In this document: positions 14,434 to 15,894 of the stretch, one piece after another
Layout: every line of letters begins with the position of its first letter
How positions within the stretch are numbered: position 1 is the first letter of the stretch
Source: an uncultured Acidobacteriota bacterium
GTDB taxonomy: Bacteria > Acidobacteriota > Blastocatellia > Pyrinomonadales > Pyrinomonadaceae
DNA: 15,894 nt
Direction: 5' to 3'
Assembly: GCA_902826505.1 (NCBI GenBank)
Contig: CADEFG010000015.1
Location: forward strand, 1-15,894
Translations under genes and position numbers: made by a program
The notes under the pieces: model-generated
What the model saw: only the letters and a program-made list of their open reading frames with translations
The model's database searches: none
What the model was told of the DNA's origin: nothing

Positions 14434-15894
14434 ATGACCAACGAGCAATGGAAAAAAGTCAAACTGATTTTTAATGATGCTATTGAATTGCCCCACGCCG
14501 AACGAACCGATTTTATCGAGCGCGAATCGGGCGGCGACCCGTTAATTCTGAAAGAAGTTCGCGAGCTTTTGGAATCCGACGAAAAAGCCGAAGATTTTAT
14601 CGAGCATCCGGCGATGGCGGTTTCCGCGCTGGTCAGAGACGAAACGGCTTTGGCGGGCAAAAAAATCGGTCATTATCTGATTGAAAAAGAGATCGGGCGC
14701 GGCGGCATGGGCGCGGTTTACCGGGCTTCGCGGGCGGACGAACATTTTGAAAAGCGGGTTGCCGTCAAGCTTATCAAACGCGGCTTTGACACGGACGACA
14801 TCATTCGCCGTTTTCGCCACGAACGGCAGATCCTCGCGGCGCTCGACCATCCGAACATCACGCGCCTGCTCGATGGCGGCGCCACCGACGACGGTTTGCC
14901 GTATCTCGTGATGGATTATGTCGAAGGTTTGCCGATTACCCGTTTTTGCGAAGAAAACGGACTTTCCGTCAATCAACGGCTGAAGCTTTTTCTGCAAATT
15001 TGTTCGGCGGTTTTTTATGCGCATCAAAATCTGATCATTCACCGCGACATCAAGCCTTCGAATATTTTTGTGACCAATGAAGGCGTGCCGAAACTGCTCG
15101 ATTTCGGGATTGCCAAGCTGACCGCCCCCGATTCGCCGCAAACTTTCGACCGGCATTCAACACAATTAATGACGCCCGAATACGCGAGTCCCGAGCAAAT
15201 TCTCGGACAGCCAGTCACGACCGCCACCGATATTTACAGCCTGGGCATTGTGCTTTACGAACTTTTGACCGGACACCGACCTTTTCAGATAAAAACCAAC
15301 ACCCCGTTTGAAATATCCAAAATCATCACCGATTCGGCTCCGCTCAAACCGAGTTCGGTCGTGACTCAGGGCAGAAAGATCGGCAACCGGCAAGCGGCTG
15401 TCCAATTACGCGGAGATTTGGACAATATAGTTCTGATGGCGATCCGCAAAGAACCCGACCGGCGTTACAGTTCGGTCGAACAACTGGCGGCTGACATCAC
15501 GCGCTGTTTGGAAGGCTTGCCGGTGATGGCGCGGCAGGATACGTTCGGTTACCGCGCTTCAAAATTTATCGGGCGTCACAAAGCCGCGGTTGCCGCCACC
15601 GCCGGTATTTTTACCGCACTCGTCGGCGGATTAGCCGCCACCCGAAGACAGGCAAAAATCGCGCGGCGGCAGCGCGACAAAGCGGAAAAAATCAATCAAT
15701 TCCTGCAAAAAATGCTCGCTTCCGCCAATCCGCGAGCCGCCGGCAAAGATGTCAAAGTGATCGAAGTTTTGGGCATTGCCGCCGAAAGCCTCGAAACCGA
15801 TTTTGCCAATCAGCCGGGCATCGCCGCCGATTTGGAAACCACGCTCGGACTGACTTATTTGAGTTTGGGGCAATTTGAATCCGCCGAAAAATAT
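14434..15894 (+). CDS. Ser/Thr protein kinase with transmembrane segment (partial, runs off the window)
   Basis: 487 codons are seen without a stop. ATG at 14434 follows TCTAAAATT with no Shine-Dalgarno; a stop at 14407 in this frame rules out a much earlier start. Residues 1-75 are a helical N-terminal extension typical of the acidobacterial kinases beside this sigma type. The kinase domain has GRGGMG at 88-93, VAVK with Lys112, a helix-C Glu near 130, HRDIKPSN at 203-210, DFG at 223-225, PEYASPEQ at 248-255 and DIYSLGIVLYELLTG at 266-280: all Hanks-type catalytic residues are present, so it should be active. A hydrophobic segment at about 384-402 (AAVAATAGIFTALVGGLAA) is a likely single membrane span, followed by RRQAKIARRQRDKAEK. 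The visible end (LETTLGLTYLSLGQFESAEKY) reads like the start of TPR repeats, expected outside the membrane. It probably signals together with the sigma factor. Confidence 0.93.
   Translation, partial: MTNEQWKKVKLIFNDAIELPHAERTDFIERESGGDPLILKEVRELLESDEKAEDFIEHPAMAVSALVRDETALAGKKIGHYLIEKEIGRGGMGAVYRASRADEHFEKRVAVKLIKRGFDTDDIIRRFRHERQILAALDHPNITRLLDGGATDDGLPYLVMDYVEGLPITRFCEENGLSVNQRLKLFLQICSAVFYAHQNLIIHRDIKPSNIFVTNEGVPKLLDFGIAKLTAPDSPQTFDRHSTQLMTPEYASPEQILGQPVTTATDIYSLGIVLYELLTGHRPFQIKTNTPFEISKIITDSAPLKPSSVVTQGRKIGNRQAAVQLRGDLDNIVLMAIRKEPDRRYSSVEQLAADITRCLEGLPVMARQDTFGYRASKFIGRHKAAVAATAGIFTALVGGLAATRRQAKIARRQRDKAEKINQFLQKMLASANPRAAGKDVKVIEVLGIAAESLETDFANQPGIAADLETTLGLTYLSLGQFESAEKY

Noticed and set aside
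1..15894. CRISPR array, tRNA/rRNA, insertion sequence or integrase
   Set aside because: I found no regularly spaced repeats of CRISPR length, no cloverleaf-like or rRNA-like sequence and no transposase or recombinase motif.

Overview
The window looks like a chromosomal stretch from an Acidobacteriota-type bacterium, most likely of the Blastocatellia/Pyrinomonadaceae kind. I infer this from three things: the pairing of an ECF sigma factor of the 'Sig-70_X6' (TIGR02999-like) type with a Ser/Thr kinase that carries a membrane segment, the large secreted delta-60/FG-GAP propeller proteins, and the short heptamer repeats between genes. No 16S, tRNA or other taxonomic marker is present, so this is inference.

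Layout. Bases 1-35 are five tandem heptamers. Bases 156-8480 hold six genes, all on the minus strand. In transcription order (right to left) they are: a small acidic/glycine-zipper protein (7779-8480), a HEVGH metalloprotease-like protein (6429-7775), an unknown 650-aa protein with a possible Ig-like N-terminal domain (4453-6405), a peptidoglycan-binding plus HEPFH metalloprotease-like protein (2966-4324), a metzincin-like HExxHxxGxxD protease (1786-2712), and a peptidoglycan-binding protein fused to a penicillin-recognising serine hydrolase fold (156-1619). The first three are packed tightly (3 and 23 nt gaps). The last three have looser gaps of 128, 253 and 166 nt. Bases 8843-13591 hold two more minus-strand genes encoding secreted paralogous beta-propeller proteins, each with its own terminator and a shared AT-rich upstream element. 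Bases 13713-15894, on the plus strand, hold a sigma70-type promoter, an ECF sigma factor and the first 487 codons of a Ser/Thr kinase that runs off the window.

How the genes may work together. The six-gene block is the unusual part. Three proteins begin with a low-complexity tract of alternating acidic and aromatic residues that repeatedly contains a proline-phenylalanine step ([D/E/S]-P-F followed by E/F/Y), and a fourth has a similar tract after its peptidoglycan-binding domain. Several predicted activities (two peptidoglycan-binding modules, a PBP/beta-lactamase fold, three HExxH proteins of unlike type) would normally act outside the cytoplasm, yet none of the six has a visible Sec/Tat signal peptide. 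My leading hypothesis is a tagged set of cell-wall/protein-processing enzymes delivered by a non-Sec route or held on a scaffold. No secretion machinery is visible in the window, so this stays a hypothesis. The propeller proteins are ordinary Sec-exported surface or extracellular proteins. The sigma/kinase pair is a regulatory module transcribed divergently from them, and nothing in the sequence proves that it controls them.

Stretches over 300 bases without a gene are 8481-8842 (hairpins, a strong terminator and the leader of the six-gene block) and 9953-10261 (two terminators and two copies of the shared upstream element).
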